Shown here piece after piece: positions 9,936 through 18,028 of a stretch of 64,000 bases of DNA. The stretch's first letter is position 1. Each line of letters starts with the position of its first letter. The notes below the pieces were generated by a model, which was given only the letters and a program-made list of their open reading frames with translations, searched no databases and was not told where the DNA came from. The stretch is from Chryseobacterium populi (GTDB taxonomy: Bacteria > Bacteroidota > Bacteroidia > Flavobacteriales > Weeksellaceae), in contig NZ_AKJY01000045.1 in assembly GCF_000282115.1 (NCBI RefSeq), positions 1 to 64,000 on the forward strand, written 5' to 3'. The translations under genes were made by a program, and so were the position numbers.

Positions 9936-10366
9936 TGGAAATAAAACTCCCTACATCAGACAAAAATTTTGTAGAAAGCCTTATTCCGCAAAGATTTCCT
10001 TTTGTAATGGTAGATGAAATTTCAGATTATTCTGAAAATCACCTGATATCAGGATTCAAAATACAGGAAGACAATATTTTTGTTCATAACGGAATTTTTC
10101 AGGCTTCCGGATTAATTGAGCATCAGGCTCAGAGCGTAGCTTTACATACCGGATACAAATATTATCTGTTGGGCAAAGAAGCTCCGACCGGATATATTGG
10201 TGCCATTAAATCTTTTGAGACAGAAACCCTGCCAAAAGCCGGAGACCGGGTGACTACCGAAGTTACCATAATCAATGAAGTAATGGGAGTTACATTGGTG
10301 AACATCGTTACTAAAATAGATGATAAAACCATTGCCGGATCCCAGATGAAAACCGTTGTAAAATAA
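9935..10366 (+). CDS. FabZ-like hotdog dehydratase of the pigment pathway
   Basis: A 143-residue single hotdog domain. LIPQRFPFVMVDEI (residues 16-29) matches the FabZ N-terminal signature, and the central helix carries E62 (SGLIEHQAQS), the expected acidic residue. The classical GHFPG histidine is absent; H51 (FVHNGIF) lies close to that site. It should dehydrate 3-hydroxyacyl-ACP intermediates during polyene extension. I chose the ATG at 9935 (TAATG overlap with darB) over an upstream in-frame codon at 9878, because the upstream extension lies within darB and the family motif begins soon after the chosen start. Confidence 0.75.
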   Translation: MEIKLPTSDKNFVESLIPQRFPFVMVDEISDYSENHLISGFKIQEDNIFVHNGIFQASGLIEHQAQSVALHTGYKYYLLGKEAPTGYIGAIKSFETETLPKAGDRVTTEVTIINEVMGVTLVNIVTKIDDKTIAGSQMKTVVK

Positions 10367-10370
10367 ATTA

Positions 10371-10814
10371 ATGGATATAAAGGAAGACCATATCATCAAT
10401 ATACATCAGTTTTTACCCCATCGTACTCCCATGCTGATGGCAGATTACATATTGGAGCTCACCAAAGAAAAAGTGGTTACTTCCTTTGAAATTCTTAAAG
10501 ACAATATTTTCGTTCACCAGAATGAATTCGTTGAAGCTGGACTGATTGAAAATTTAGCCCAGACCTGCTCTTCAATTCTCGGGCAGAGTTTCTTCGAAAA
10601 CCCTGAAGCCGATACCAAAGTAATTGGTTTTATCACCAATATCAAAAAGATTGAAATTTTCGCCTTACCAAAAGTTGGCAATAAAATCATTTCAAAAGCA
10701 TCTCTGATCTCCCAGTACGAAAATATCTGTCATATTTTTTGCGAAACCTTTAATCAGGATGAATTATTAATCAGAGCTGAAATTAATTTGTTTATTCAGG
10801 AAATAAAACAATAA
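10371..10814 (+). CDS. ApeP-like hotdog dehydratase
   Basis: A 147-residue hotdog protein with LPHRTPMLMADYI (residues 15-27), close to the LPHRxPMLLLD signature of aryl-polyene ApeP-type dehydratases, and E60 in the central helix (AGLIENLAQTCSS). Like its upstream neighbour it has FVHQNEF instead of GHFPG, with H49 as the possible catalytic base. The two tandem genes are four bases apart and are paralogues, sharing the pattern D-N-I-F-V-H followed by A-G/S-G-L-I-E. They could act as a heterodimer, as bacterial hotdog dehydratases sometimes do; that is inference. Confidence 0.75.
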   Translation: MDIKEDHIINIHQFLPHRTPMLMADYILELTKEKVVTSFEILKDNIFVHQNEFVEAGLIENLAQTCSSILGQSFFENPEADTKVIGFITNIKKIEIFALPKVGNKIISKASLISQYENICHIFCETFNQDELLIRAEINLFIQEIKQ

Positions 10815-10819
10815 TACGG

Positions 10820-11242
10820 ATGAAAAAGCAAAATCTTCCCCAGGACGAAAGCAATCTGAAGTCAGCAAACATGACAGAAATACTGTATGTGACTGATGAA
10901 AACGATAACTACACCACTGCAAACAGCATCGGATGGGATGCCAAAAAAGCAGCTTTGGATGAATCAATGGCTCTTATCAATGAAAGAATAGAAGAAGCGA
11001 GACAGAATGTTGCCAGCCATATAGTAAGTCCCGTTATTTATTTTATGGAACTGAATAAAATGGATTTAGGTGTACTTGCATCTTACGTAGGAATGTGGCA
11101 ATGGCGGGTAAAAAGACATACTAAACCAAAAATATTTAAAACACTAAGCGATACTGTGCTGAAAAAATATGCAGATGCATTTGGAATCACAGTGGCAGAA
11201 CTAAAAAATTTCGACGGAAAGCAGGAGCAAACATCCTCATGA
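10820..11242 (+). CDS. Small HTH-like protein conserved in the pigment operon (function unknown)
   Basis: A 140-residue soluble protein with no signal peptide. The C-terminal half (about residues 72-132) has the layout of a Cro/XRE helix-turn-helix: a first helix IYFMELNKM, then LGVLASYVGMWQWRVKRH in the place of the HTH, and the closing LKKYADAFGITVAELKNF, which strongly resembles the last helices of HTH_3 domains. The N-terminal half is acidic and may be disordered. It may be a DNA-binding regulator or a structural relative that binds protein. An alternative start is the Met at residue 18. The gene sits between the dehydratase and BtrH-like genes, five bases after the former. Confidence 0.65.
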   Translation: MKKQNLPQDESNLKSANMTEILYVTDENDNYTTANSIGWDAKKAALDESMALINERIEEARQNVASHIVSPVIYFMELNKMDLGVLASYVGMWQWRVKRHTKPKIFKTLSDTVLKKYADAFGITVAELKNFDGKQEQTSS

Positions 11243-11281
11243 TGCATCCCCCTGAATCTCCGGAAAAACAAAAATGTACCG

Positions 11282-12277
11282 ATGAAACTGAACTTTGAAC
11301 ATCACCAGACCGCCCATTGCGAAAACGGTGTTGCCTCCAATTTATTACGCTATAAAGGTTTAAAACTAAGTGAACCTATGATCTTCGGAATCGGATCCGG
11401 ACTATTTTTCGTGTACCTTCCTTTTCTGAAAGTGAATTTCGCTCCCGGATTCAGCTATCGGCCGATGCCCGGAGCTATTTTCAGCAAAGCAGCCAAAAGG
11501 TTGGGAATTAAAATCAAAAGACAAAAATTTTCAAATCCTAAAGATGCGCAGACCGCATTAGAAAGAAATTTAGAAAATAATATACCCACAGGTTTGCAGG
11601 TAGGTGTTTTTAACCTTACTTACTTCCCGGAAGAATACAAATTCCATTTCAATGCCCACAATCTTGTCGTATATGGAAAAGAAGACGGCAGATTTCTGAT
11701 CAGTGATCCTGTCATGGATTATGTGACCTCTCTTTCCGAAGCAGAACTGGAAAAAGTGCGATACGCCAAAGGAGCCCTGCCTCCTAAAGGACATATGTAT
11801 TACCCTATCTATGTTCCTGAAAATGTAGACCTTGAAGGCGCCATCAAAAAAGGAATCCATGATACCTGTAAAAATATGCTGGCTCCTGTTCCGCTTATCG
11901 GAGTAAAAGCAATACGTTGGGTGGCAAAAAGTATCCCCAAATGGGCAGAGAAGAAAGGGACTAAAGTGACCAATCATTATTTAGGACAGCTCATCAGAAT
12001 GCAGGAAGAGATCGGAACCGGCGGTGGCGGTTTCAGATTTATATATGGCGCATTTTTACAGGAAGCCGCAGAAATCCTTAAGAATGATCAGCTCAAAGAA
12101 CTATCCAAAGAAATCACTTCAATCGGAGACCTTTGGAGAGACTTTGCCGTAGATATTGCCCGGGTTTATAAAAACCGGAATTCAAAAAGTAATATTTATC
12201 AGGAACTGTCAAAATCGATGCTTCATCTTGCCGATCTGGAAGAGGCTTTTTATAAAAAACTTAAAAAAGCGATTTAA
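11282..12277 (+). CDS. BtrH N-terminal domain protein, possible ACP-dependent acyltransferase
   Basis: A 331-residue protein with the BtrH_N layout: HCENGVASNLL at the N-terminus (C13), then H126 (FNAHNLVVYG) and D142 (ISDPVMDY), forming a plausible Cys-His-Asp papain-like triad. BtrH in butirosin synthesis moves an acyl group from an ACP to an amino sugar. In this operon, with two ACP genes nearby in the locus, a similar activity could move an aryl-polyene chain from ACP to an acceptor such as the dialkylresorcinol. That role is inference. The C-terminal half is mostly helical and I do not recognise it. The ABC ATPase gene follows one base after its stop. Confidence 0.75.
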   Translation: MKLNFEHHQTAHCENGVASNLLRYKGLKLSEPMIFGIGSGLFFVYLPFLKVNFAPGFSYRPMPGAIFSKAAKRLGIKIKRQKFSNPKDAQTALERNLENNIPTGLQVGVFNLTYFPEEYKFHFNAHNLVVYGKEDGRFLISDPVMDYVTSLSEAELEKVRYAKGALPPKGHMYYPIYVPENVDLEGAIKKGIHDTCKNMLAPVPLIGVKAIRWVAKSIPKWAEKKGTKVTNHYLGQLIRMQEEIGTGGGGFRFIYGAFLQEAAEILKNDQLKELSKEITSIGDLWRDFAVDIARVYKNRNSKSNIYQELSKSMLHLADLEEAFYKKLKKAI

Positions 12278-12278
12278 G

Positions 12279-13034
12279 GTGGAGCATATCATTGAAATAA
12301 AAAACCTGTATAAAAAATACAAGCACGCAGAAGAATTTTCTGTGAATGATATCTCGTTGAATATTGAGAAGAATGAAATCTACGGAATTCTGGGGCCAAA
12401 CGGTGCCGGGAAAACGACTTTGATTTCTATGCTTTCGGGATTGATAAAACCCACTTCCGGCCAGTTCAAAATCAACGGATTATCTCCACAGAAACACAGC
12501 TTTAAAATAAAGCAGATCATAGGAATCGTTCCACAGGAATATGCACTTTACCCTACTCTTACCGCTAAAGAAAACCTGCTGTTTTTCGGAAGTTTATATG
12601 GCTTAAAGCATAAAAACCTCCATAAAACTATTGATGAATCACTGGAGATTATGGGTCTGTCAAAATTTGCAGATAAGAAGGTAGAACAGTTTTCAGGCGG
12701 AATGAAACGCCGTTGTAATCTTATCGCAGGAACATTGCACAATCCTAAAGTTCTTTTCCTGGATGAACCAACCGTAGGCGTAGACGTACAATCTAAAAAA
12801 GTAATCATCGACTTCCTTCAGGAGCTCAATAAAAATGGGACATGTATTATTTATACTTCCCATCACCTTTCGGAGGCAGAGGAATTCTGCACTAAAATCG
12901 CCATTATCGATAAAGGGAAAATCCACGCGGTAGGTACACCGGAAGAACTTGTTTCGCAAATAGCCAATGCAGAAAACCTGGAAGACGTTTTCATTTCATT
13001 AACCGGAAAAGAATTAAGAGATGTTGTTGTATAA
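12279..13034 (+). CDS. ABC transporter ATP-binding protein
   Basis: A 251-residue ATPase with all motifs: Walker A GPNGAGKT (39-46), Q-loop Q86, signature FSGGM (138-142), Walker B VLFLDE (158-163) and H-loop H195. I chose the GTG at 12279, one base after the upstream stop, because a longer frame from 12156 would run through the BtrH-like gene and add 41 residues without a match. It belongs to the ABC-2 exporter type (DrrA/CcmA-like). It overlaps the permease gene by 14 bases. Together they probably export a pigment or a lipid. Confidence 0.85.
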   Translation: MEHIIEIKNLYKKYKHAEEFSVNDISLNIEKNEIYGILGPNGAGKTTLISMLSGLIKPTSGQFKINGLSPQKHSFKIKQIIGIVPQEYALYPTLTAKENLLFFGSLYGLKHKNLHKTIDESLEIMGLSKFADKKVEQFSGGMKRRCNLIAGTLHNPKVLFLDEPTVGVDVQSKKVIIDFLQELNKNGTCIIYTSHHLSEAEEFCTKIAIIDKGKIHAVGTPEELVSQIANAENLEDVFISLTGKELRDVVV

Positions 13035-14289
13035 ATTGTGGAGAAGCTTTATCAAGGAAATCCTTTTATTAAAAAGAGATATTGGTGGGATCGTGATTAT
13101 TTTCGTAATGCCTTTGCTGCTGATTGTAACGATTACTTTAATTCAGGATTCCACATTCAAGAACCTTGAAGGCTCAAAAATTCCGGTCATTTTTATTGAT
13201 AAGGATCAATCTGAAGTGTCAAAAAGTATAAAAAAAGAGCTGGAAAACAGCAAAACATTTCAGTTACTGACTAATTTCAACGAAAAATCGGCTCAGGATG
13301 CCGTATTTTCAGGAGATTATCAGATGGCCATTGTGATTCCGGAAAACTTAACAAAAGATCTCAACTCCAACATCGATTCCAAAGTACAGACGATTGTAAG
13401 TTCGTTTGGAATAGAAACCGACTCCTCGGTGGAAAAAAAAACAGTTGCAAAAACCAAGGAAATTCATTTGTATTTTGACCCCGCAACCAATGCCGGATTC
13501 AAAAATTCCGTAATGAATTCTGTGAATAAAATGGTCTTTGAAATTGAAAACAAAAAGATTTACAAAGCTTTTCAGGATCAGCTCGGAACTACAGACAATC
13601 TTGAAGAAAATAAAAACTTAATCAGTTTTAAAGAAATCAGCCCTAAAAAAGGAGATACCGAAATCATGCCTAATTCAGTTCAGCATAATGTTCCCGCATG
13701 GGCACTTTTTGCCATCTTCTTTATTGTTGTTCCGCTTTCCATTAACCTGGTAAAAGAAAAAAGCCAGGGCACCAGTGTGAGGGTCAGAGTAAGTCCTACT
13801 CCATATTATATTCATATTCTGGGAAAAACATTTACTTATCTTATCATCTGCATCATTCAGTTTTTGCTGATGGTTGCCGTAGGAATCTATCTTTTTCCTT
13901 ATATGGATTTACCGCAGTTTGATGTTACCGGAAAAATGTTTCATTTAATCGTGGTTACTGTTTTTGCAGGATTGGCAGCAATCGGTTTTGGGGTTTTATT
14001 GGGAACTTTAGCAGATACCCAGGAACAGTCTGCCCCTTTTGGAGCGACTTCGGTTGTGGTTCTCGCTGCTATCGGAGGAATCTGGGTTCCGGTATTTCTA
14101 ATGCCTGAATTTATGCAGCATGTTGCCAAATTCTCCCCGATGAACTGGGGCTTGAATGCCTATTACGATATCATCCTTAGAAACAGGGGAATTGGAGGGA
14201 TAGCCAAAGAACTGGCTTTATTATTTTTATTTTATCTTGCCATGGTAACCATTTCCATTTTTTATGAAAGAAAACTCCATAATGTTTAA
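13021..14289 (+). CDS. ABC-2 type transporter permease
   Basis: A 422-residue permease: one N-terminal helix (IGGIVIIFVMPLLLIVTITL, about residues 23-42), a large periplasmic loop to about residue 225, then five helices in the C-terminal half. This is the ABC2_membrane_3 layout (YhfB/YbhR-like). The start lies within the end of the ATPase gene (14-base overlap). It is the membrane half of the exporter. It is a second transporter in an operon that already has an MMPL exporter. Confidence 0.85.
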   Translation: MLLYKLWRSFIKEILLLKRDIGGIVIIFVMPLLLIVTITLIQDSTFKNLEGSKIPVIFIDKDQSEVSKSIKKELENSKTFQLLTNFNEKSAQDAVFSGDYQMAIVIPENLTKDLNSNIDSKVQTIVSSFGIETDSSVEKKTVAKTKEIHLYFDPATNAGFKNSVMNSVNKMVFEIENKKIYKAFQDQLGTTDNLEENKNLISFKEISPKKGDTEIMPNSVQHNVPAWALFAIFFIVVPLSINLVKEKSQGTSVRVRVSPTPYYIHILGKTFTYLIICIIQFLLMVAVGIYLFPYMDLPQFDVTGKMFHLIVVTVFAGLAAIGFGVLLGTLADTQEQSAPFGATSVVVLAAIGGIWVPVFLMPEFMQHVAKFSPMNWGLNAYYDIILRNRGIGGIAKELALLFLFYLAMVTISIFYERKLHNV

Positions 14290-14309
14290 CCTATAAAGCA
14301 TTTACAGAT

Positions 14310-14326
14310 GTCAGGAGTTTCCTGAC
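14310..14326 (+). other. Intra-operon hairpin
   Basis: GTCAGGA and TCCTGAC form a perfect 7-bp stem with a 3-base loop between the ABC permease and thioesterase genes. Only TTTGATAAAA follows, so it is a poor terminator; it may attenuate or set a mRNA processing point. Confidence 0.5.
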
Positions 14327-14365
14327 TTTGATAAAAATAAAATACATACACCGGAAGAAAACAAA

Positions 14366-14791
14366 ATGCAGTCTAAAGAGAAAATAATACAATGTTCTGA
14401 AGAAATCAGGGTAAGATTTAATGAAACAGATCCTCTGGGAATTGTCTGGCACGGGCATTATATTGTCTATTTTGAAGACGGAAGGGAGGCTTTCGGAAGA
14501 CAGCACGGGCTTACTTATCTCGATATTCAGAACGCGGGTTATGTAACCCCGATCGTAAAGAGCACCTGCGAGCACTTCCTGCCTTTAAAATATGGTGAAA
14601 CATTCAGGATTGTAACGACTTTTGTCAACTCAACATCTGCTAAGCTGATCTATAAATATGAACTTTTCAATCAGGAAAACAAACTGGTCTGTAGTGGAGA
14701 AACCATCCAGGTATTTTTAGATTCCGACGGAAATTTATGTTTGTATAATCCTGAGTTTTTTCAAACCTGGAAAGATAAAATGGAATTATAA
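14366..14791 (+). CDS. 4HBT-type acyl-ACP/CoA thioesterase
   Basis: A 141-residue hotdog thioesterase. The signature NETDPLGIVWHGHYIVYFED (19-38) has D22, H29, H31 and E37 in the positions typical of the YbgC/4-hydroxybenzoyl-CoA thioesterase family. Aryl polyene clusters carry such a thioesterase, which can release or edit chains on the ACP. The stop and the next start overlap (TAATGA), so it is coupled to the ketosynthase that follows. The true substrate cannot be read from sequence. Confidence 0.8.
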   Translation: MQSKEKIIQCSEEIRVRFNETDPLGIVWHGHYIVYFEDGREAFGRQHGLTYLDIQNAGYVTPIVKSTCEHFLPLKYGETFRIVTTFVNSTSAKLIYKYELFNQENKLVCSGETIQVFLDSDGNLCLYNPEFFQTWKDKMEL

Positions 14792-15921
14792 TGAAGCAGG
14801 AAATTTATATTACAGATTATAACTGCGTTACCCCTTTAGGATTTGATGTTACTTCCAACTGGAATGCATTGTTAAAAGGTAAATCCGGTGTGGCAAAACA
14901 TAAAATCATTGAAAATCAGGACGCTTTTTACGCATCTGTGATTGATACTGAACAACTGGAGAAAGAATTCAGCCGTAATTTTGATCATCAGGATTTTACC
15001 CGGCTGGAAAAAATGTTGCTGTTAAGTTTAAAACCTTTAGCAGAAAAGCACAATATCACAGAAGAAACAGCATTTATACTTTCTACAACAAAAGGTAATA
15101 TCAGCCTGTTAAAAAATCAAACCGAATTACCGGAAGGCGTTTATCTTTCTTCCCTTGCTCAAAAAATTGCTGACTACTTCGGATTTAAAACAAGCCCAAT
15201 TGTAGTCTCCAATGCCTGTGTTTCAGGGGTAATGGCAATTTCGGTTGCTAAAAACATGATCCGGGCAGGAAGATATAAAGATGCCTTTGTTATCGCCGGA
15301 GATGAAATATCAGAATTTGTTATTTCCGGATTCAACTCTTTTCAGGCGATCGGCAGTGAGCCATGCAAACCTTATGACAAAAACCGTAACGGAATTAATA
15401 TCGGTGAAGCCGCCGCCTCAGTGTACATTACTTCAACACCCGGAAATGAAAAGTTCAGGTTTAAAGTTTCCGGAGACTCGGCCATCAACGATGCCAATCA
15501 TATTTCCGGCCCGTCAAGAACCGGCGACGGATTGTATGCAAGTATTAAAAATGCGATTACGGAGGCTCATGTTTCAGCAGAACAGATCGATTTTATTTCT
15601 GCCCACGGAACAGCTACTTTATATAATGACGAAATGGAAGCAGTTGCTTTCAACAGAATGGAGCTTCAAAATATCCCTTTAAACAGCATGAAAGGCTATT
15701 ACGGGCATGCTTTGGGAGCTTCCGGGTTACTGGAAAGTATTATTTCCATGGAGAGTGCCCTTCAAAATACATTACTTCCTTCCAAAAACTTTGAAGAAAC
15801 GGGAGTATCCCAACCCCTGAATGTGATCAGGGAAAATCAATCCGCAGAAATCAGGTATATCCTGAAGACAGCATCCGGTTTTGGGGGTTGTAATGCAGCA
15901 ATTGTTTTAGAAAAATCTTAG
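14791..15921 (+). CDS. FabF-like beta-ketoacyl-ACP synthase
   Basis: A 376-residue ketosynthase with an intact triad: C143 (SNACVSG), H272 ([11 protein letters not shown]) and H306 ([10 protein letters not shown]). It is a little shorter than FabF (about 410). It should extend ACP-bound chains, presumably the aryl polyene. The gene is coupled to the thioesterase and is followed by a short ketosynthase-like gene, an ACP and two more ketosynthase-type genes, so its partner may be one of the Cys-less proteins encoded just downstream. Confidence 0.85.
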   Translation: MKQEIYITDYNCVTPLGFDVTSNWNALLKGKSGVAKHKIIENQDAFYASVIDTEQLEKEFSRNFDHQDFTRLEKMLLLSLKPLAEKHNITEETAFILSTTKGNISLLKNQTELPEGVYLSSLAQKIADYFGFKTSPIVVSNACVSGVMAISVAKNMIRAGRYKDAFVIAGDEISEFVISGFNSFQAIGSEPCKPYDKNRNGINIGEAAASVYITSTPGNEKFRFKVSGDSAINDANHISGPSRTGDGLYASIKNAITEAHVSAEQIDFISAHGTATLYNDEMEAVAFNRMELQNIPLNSMKGYYGHALGASGLLESIISMESALQNTLLPSKNFEETGVSQPLNVIRENQSAEIRYILKTASGFGGCNAAIVLEKS

Positions 15922-15928
15922 AGTGAAT

Positions 15929-16471
15929 ATGATGAAGAGAACAGACATCTGCACGATAGAAAGCTCAAAAATAACAGTAAATGAAGAGGTTATTTTTGAA
16001 AGTCAGGCTGAATTTTTCTCAGATTTCGCGAAAGAAGCCTATAAAAGTTTAGAACTCAATTATCCTAAATTTCATAAAATGGATAACCTGAGTAAGCTGG
16101 CTTTTCTTGCTTCCGAAATGCTTTTGAAAGATGAGGATAGCCACAGAACAGCATTGGTATTGGCCAATAAGTCGTCCAGCCTCGACACAGACTTCAGATA
16201 TCAGGAAAGTATCAATTCTCCGGAAAATTTTTTCCCGAGCCCGGCCGTTTTCGTTTACACATTACCCAATATCTGCGTAGGTGAGATCAGTATCAGACAT
16301 CAGATGCAGACAGAAAATGCGTTTTTTGTTCTGAATGAGTTTGATGAAAAATTTTTAAACGGTTATTCCCAACAGATTTTACAATCCGGAAAAGCCGACA
16401 AGGTATTATGCGGCTGGGTAGAACTCTATCAGGAAAGTTATAAAGCTTTTGTATATTTGCTAACTTTATAA
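15929..16471 (+). CDS. Short ketosynthase-like protein without catalytic Cys
   Basis: A 180-residue protein (start at ATG 15929; the next codon is also ATG). The segment [16 protein letters not shown] and the later [14 protein letters not shown] and [19 protein letters not shown] are typical of short Bacteroidota '3-oxoacyl-ACP synthase' proteins, which look like a single N-terminal half of a thiolase fold. No NACxSG or HGT motif is present, so it is unlikely to condense chains by itself. It may be a chain-length or scaffold partner of the adjacent ketosynthases. Family assignment is from memory of the pattern, function is inference. Confidence 0.65.
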   Translation: MMKRTDICTIESSKITVNEEVIFESQAEFFSDFAKEAYKSLELNYPKFHKMDNLSKLAFLASEMLLKDEDSHRTALVLANKSSSLDTDFRYQESINSPENFFPSPAVFVYTLPNICVGEISIRHQMQTENAFFVLNEFDEKFLNGYSQQILQSGKADKVLCGWVELYQESYKAFVYLLTL

Positions 16472-16478
16472 AAAATGT

Positions 16479-16544
16479 AATAATATATCAATGTACCAGT
16501 TTACCAATTATAAAAACCGTATATATTATACTGATACATTGATA
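16479..16544 (+). repeat. Palindromic intergenic repeat, copy A
   Basis: Arms TATCAATGTACCAGT (16486-16500) and ACTGATACATTGATA (16530-16544) are inverted with 14 of 15 positions pairing. Its first 30 bases (16479-16508) match 27 of 30 bases of the minus strand at 36304-36275. Each arm is built from about 8-base units of the type RTGTANCA. It lies just after the stop at 16471 and upstream of the ACP gene. Confidence 0.7.
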
Positions 16545-16567
16545 CATGATTAAAGAAATTAATATTT

Positions 16568-16825
16568 ATGGAAAACTTAAAAACCGAGTTAAAGCACAAA
16601 ATTATTGAAGTCCTTAACCTTGAGGATGTTTCTGCTGATGAAATTAAAGATACAGATCCGTTATTCGGTGGCGGATTAGGCTTAGATTCTATTGACGCTT
16701 TAGAACTGATCGTTCTTCTTGACAAAGATTACGGAATCAAATTATCCGATCCTAAAAAAGGAAAAGAGATTTTTCAGTCCATCGATACTATGGCAAAATT
16801 TATCGAAGAAAACAGAACAAAATAA
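16568..16825 (+). CDS. Acyl carrier protein (pigment pathway)
   Basis: An 85-residue acidic ACP with the phosphopantetheine site at S41 in GLGLDSIDALEL. The preceding DPLFGGGLGLDS pattern is typical of ACPs in aryl polyene and related clusters rather than primary AcpP (GADSLD). It should carry the growing polyene. It is preceded by a palindromic spacer and followed three bases later by a ketosynthase gene. Confidence 0.9.
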   Translation: MENLKTELKHKIIEVLNLEDVSADEIKDTDPLFGGGLGLDSIDALELIVLLDKDYGIKLSDPKKGKEIFQSIDTMAKFIEENRTK

Positions 16826-16828
16826 TTA

Positions 16829-18028
16829 ATGAGTCATAAAATTGCCATAACAGGAATGGGCATTATTTCTTCCATTGGAAACAATGTGGAGGAAAATTTT
16901 ATTTCACTAAAATCCGGCAGGCATGGTATTTCAGACATTCAGGTTTTTGAGACCCGTCATGCCGGAACAATAAAAACTGGTGAGATAAAAAAATCTAATG
17001 AAGAGCTTGTACAACAGCTTCAGCTTGATGAAGACAATAATGTCACAAGAACAACTTTATTGGGTATGGTTGCTGCAAAAGAAGCCTTGGAAAGTGCCGG
17101 AATTTCAGATATCAATGAATACAAAACCGGATTGATTTCCTCAACCAGCGTAGGTGGGATGGATATCACTGAAAAGTATTTCTACTCTTACGAAGACTTT
17201 CCTGAAAAGCAAAAATATATTGACGCTCATGATGCCGGGAATTCATCCTTAGCTATCGCAGATTTCCTGGGATTAAAAGGAATGGTTTCTACCATCAGTA
17301 CTGCCTGTTCATCTGCTGCCAATGCCATTATGATGGGTGCAAAGCTGATTAAAAATGGGGTTTTAGACCGCGTGATCGTGGGTGGTACAGATTCTCTTTC
17401 AAAATTTACTTTGAATGGCTTTAATACCCTGATGATCCTTACAGATTCTTATAACACTCCTTTTGACAATGACAGAAAAGGATTAAACTTAGGTGAAGCA
17501 GCGGCCTTTTTGGTGCTTGAATCTGATGCAGTCATAAAAAAAGAAAACAAAAAAGTATTAGCTTACCTTTCCGGTTATGGAAATGCCAATGATGCCCATC
17601 ATCAGACAGCTTCCTCAGAAAACGGACAGGGAGCTTATTTAGCCATGCAGCAGGCTTTAAAAGTTTCCGGACTTCAGAAAGAAGAGATTGACTATATCAA
17701 TGTTCACGGAACCGCTACTCCTAATAACGACCTGTCGGAAGGAATTGCAATGATCAGGATTTTCGGGGAAAACAAGGTCCCGGAATTCAGCTCTACAAAA
17801 GCATTTACCGGCCATACTCTGGCCGCCGCCGCAGGAATTGAAGCTGTTTATTCAATCCTGGCCCTGCAACACAATATCATTTTCCCGAATCTGAATTTTA
17901 AAACCCGGATGGAAGAATTTGATTTGACGCCCGTTACCGAACTGAAAGAGAAAAACATCCATCATGTGCTTTCCAACTCGTTTGGGTTTGGAGGAAATTG
18001 TTCAACATTAATTTTCTCTAGATCATGA
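16829..18028 (+). CDS. FabF-like beta-ketoacyl-ACP synthase
   Basis: A 399-residue ketosynthase with C160 (STACSSAAN), H293 (NVHGTATPNND) and H329 (FTGHTLAAAAG), all intact. In aryl polyene systems an active ketosynthase pairs with a Cys-less chain-length factor; the next gene (18025-19086), coupled by a four-base overlap, has exactly that character. The pair probably performs repeated extension on the ACP encoded upstream. Confidence 0.88.
   Translation: MSHKIAITGMGIISSIGNNVEENFISLKSGRHGISDIQVFETRHAGTIKTGEIKKSNEELVQQLQLDEDNNVTRTTLLGMVAAKEALESAGISDINEYKTGLISSTSVGGMDITEKYFYSYEDFPEKQKYIDAHDAGNSSLAIADFLGLKGMVSTISTACSSAANAIMMGAKLIKNGVLDRVIVGGTDSLSKFTLNGFNTLMILTDSYNTPFDNDRKGLNLGEAAAFLVLESDAVIKKENKKVLAYLSGYGNANDAHHQTASSENGQGAYLAMQQALKVSGLQKEEIDYINVHGTATPNNDLSEGIAMIRIFGENKVPEFSSTKAFTGHTLAAAAGIEAVYSILALQHNIIFPNLNFKTRMEEFDLTPVTELKEKNIHHVLSNSFGFGGNCSTLIFSRS

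Noticed and set aside
11570-11977. 135-codon minus-strand frame
   Set aside because: Antisense shadow of the BtrH-like gene, with no ribosome-binding site or family pattern.
12156-12278. Longer start for the ABC ATPase
   Set aside because: The added 41 residues overlap the BtrH-like gene and do not resemble an ATPase N-terminus.
14310-14326. Terminator splitting the plus-strand operon
   Set aside because: The stem is short and lacks a proper T-run; coupled genes continue directly after it.
15281-15682. 133-codon plus-strand frame inside the ketosynthase gene
   Set aside because: Lies entirely within 14791-15921 in another frame; no domain, and the ketosynthase motifs are intact.
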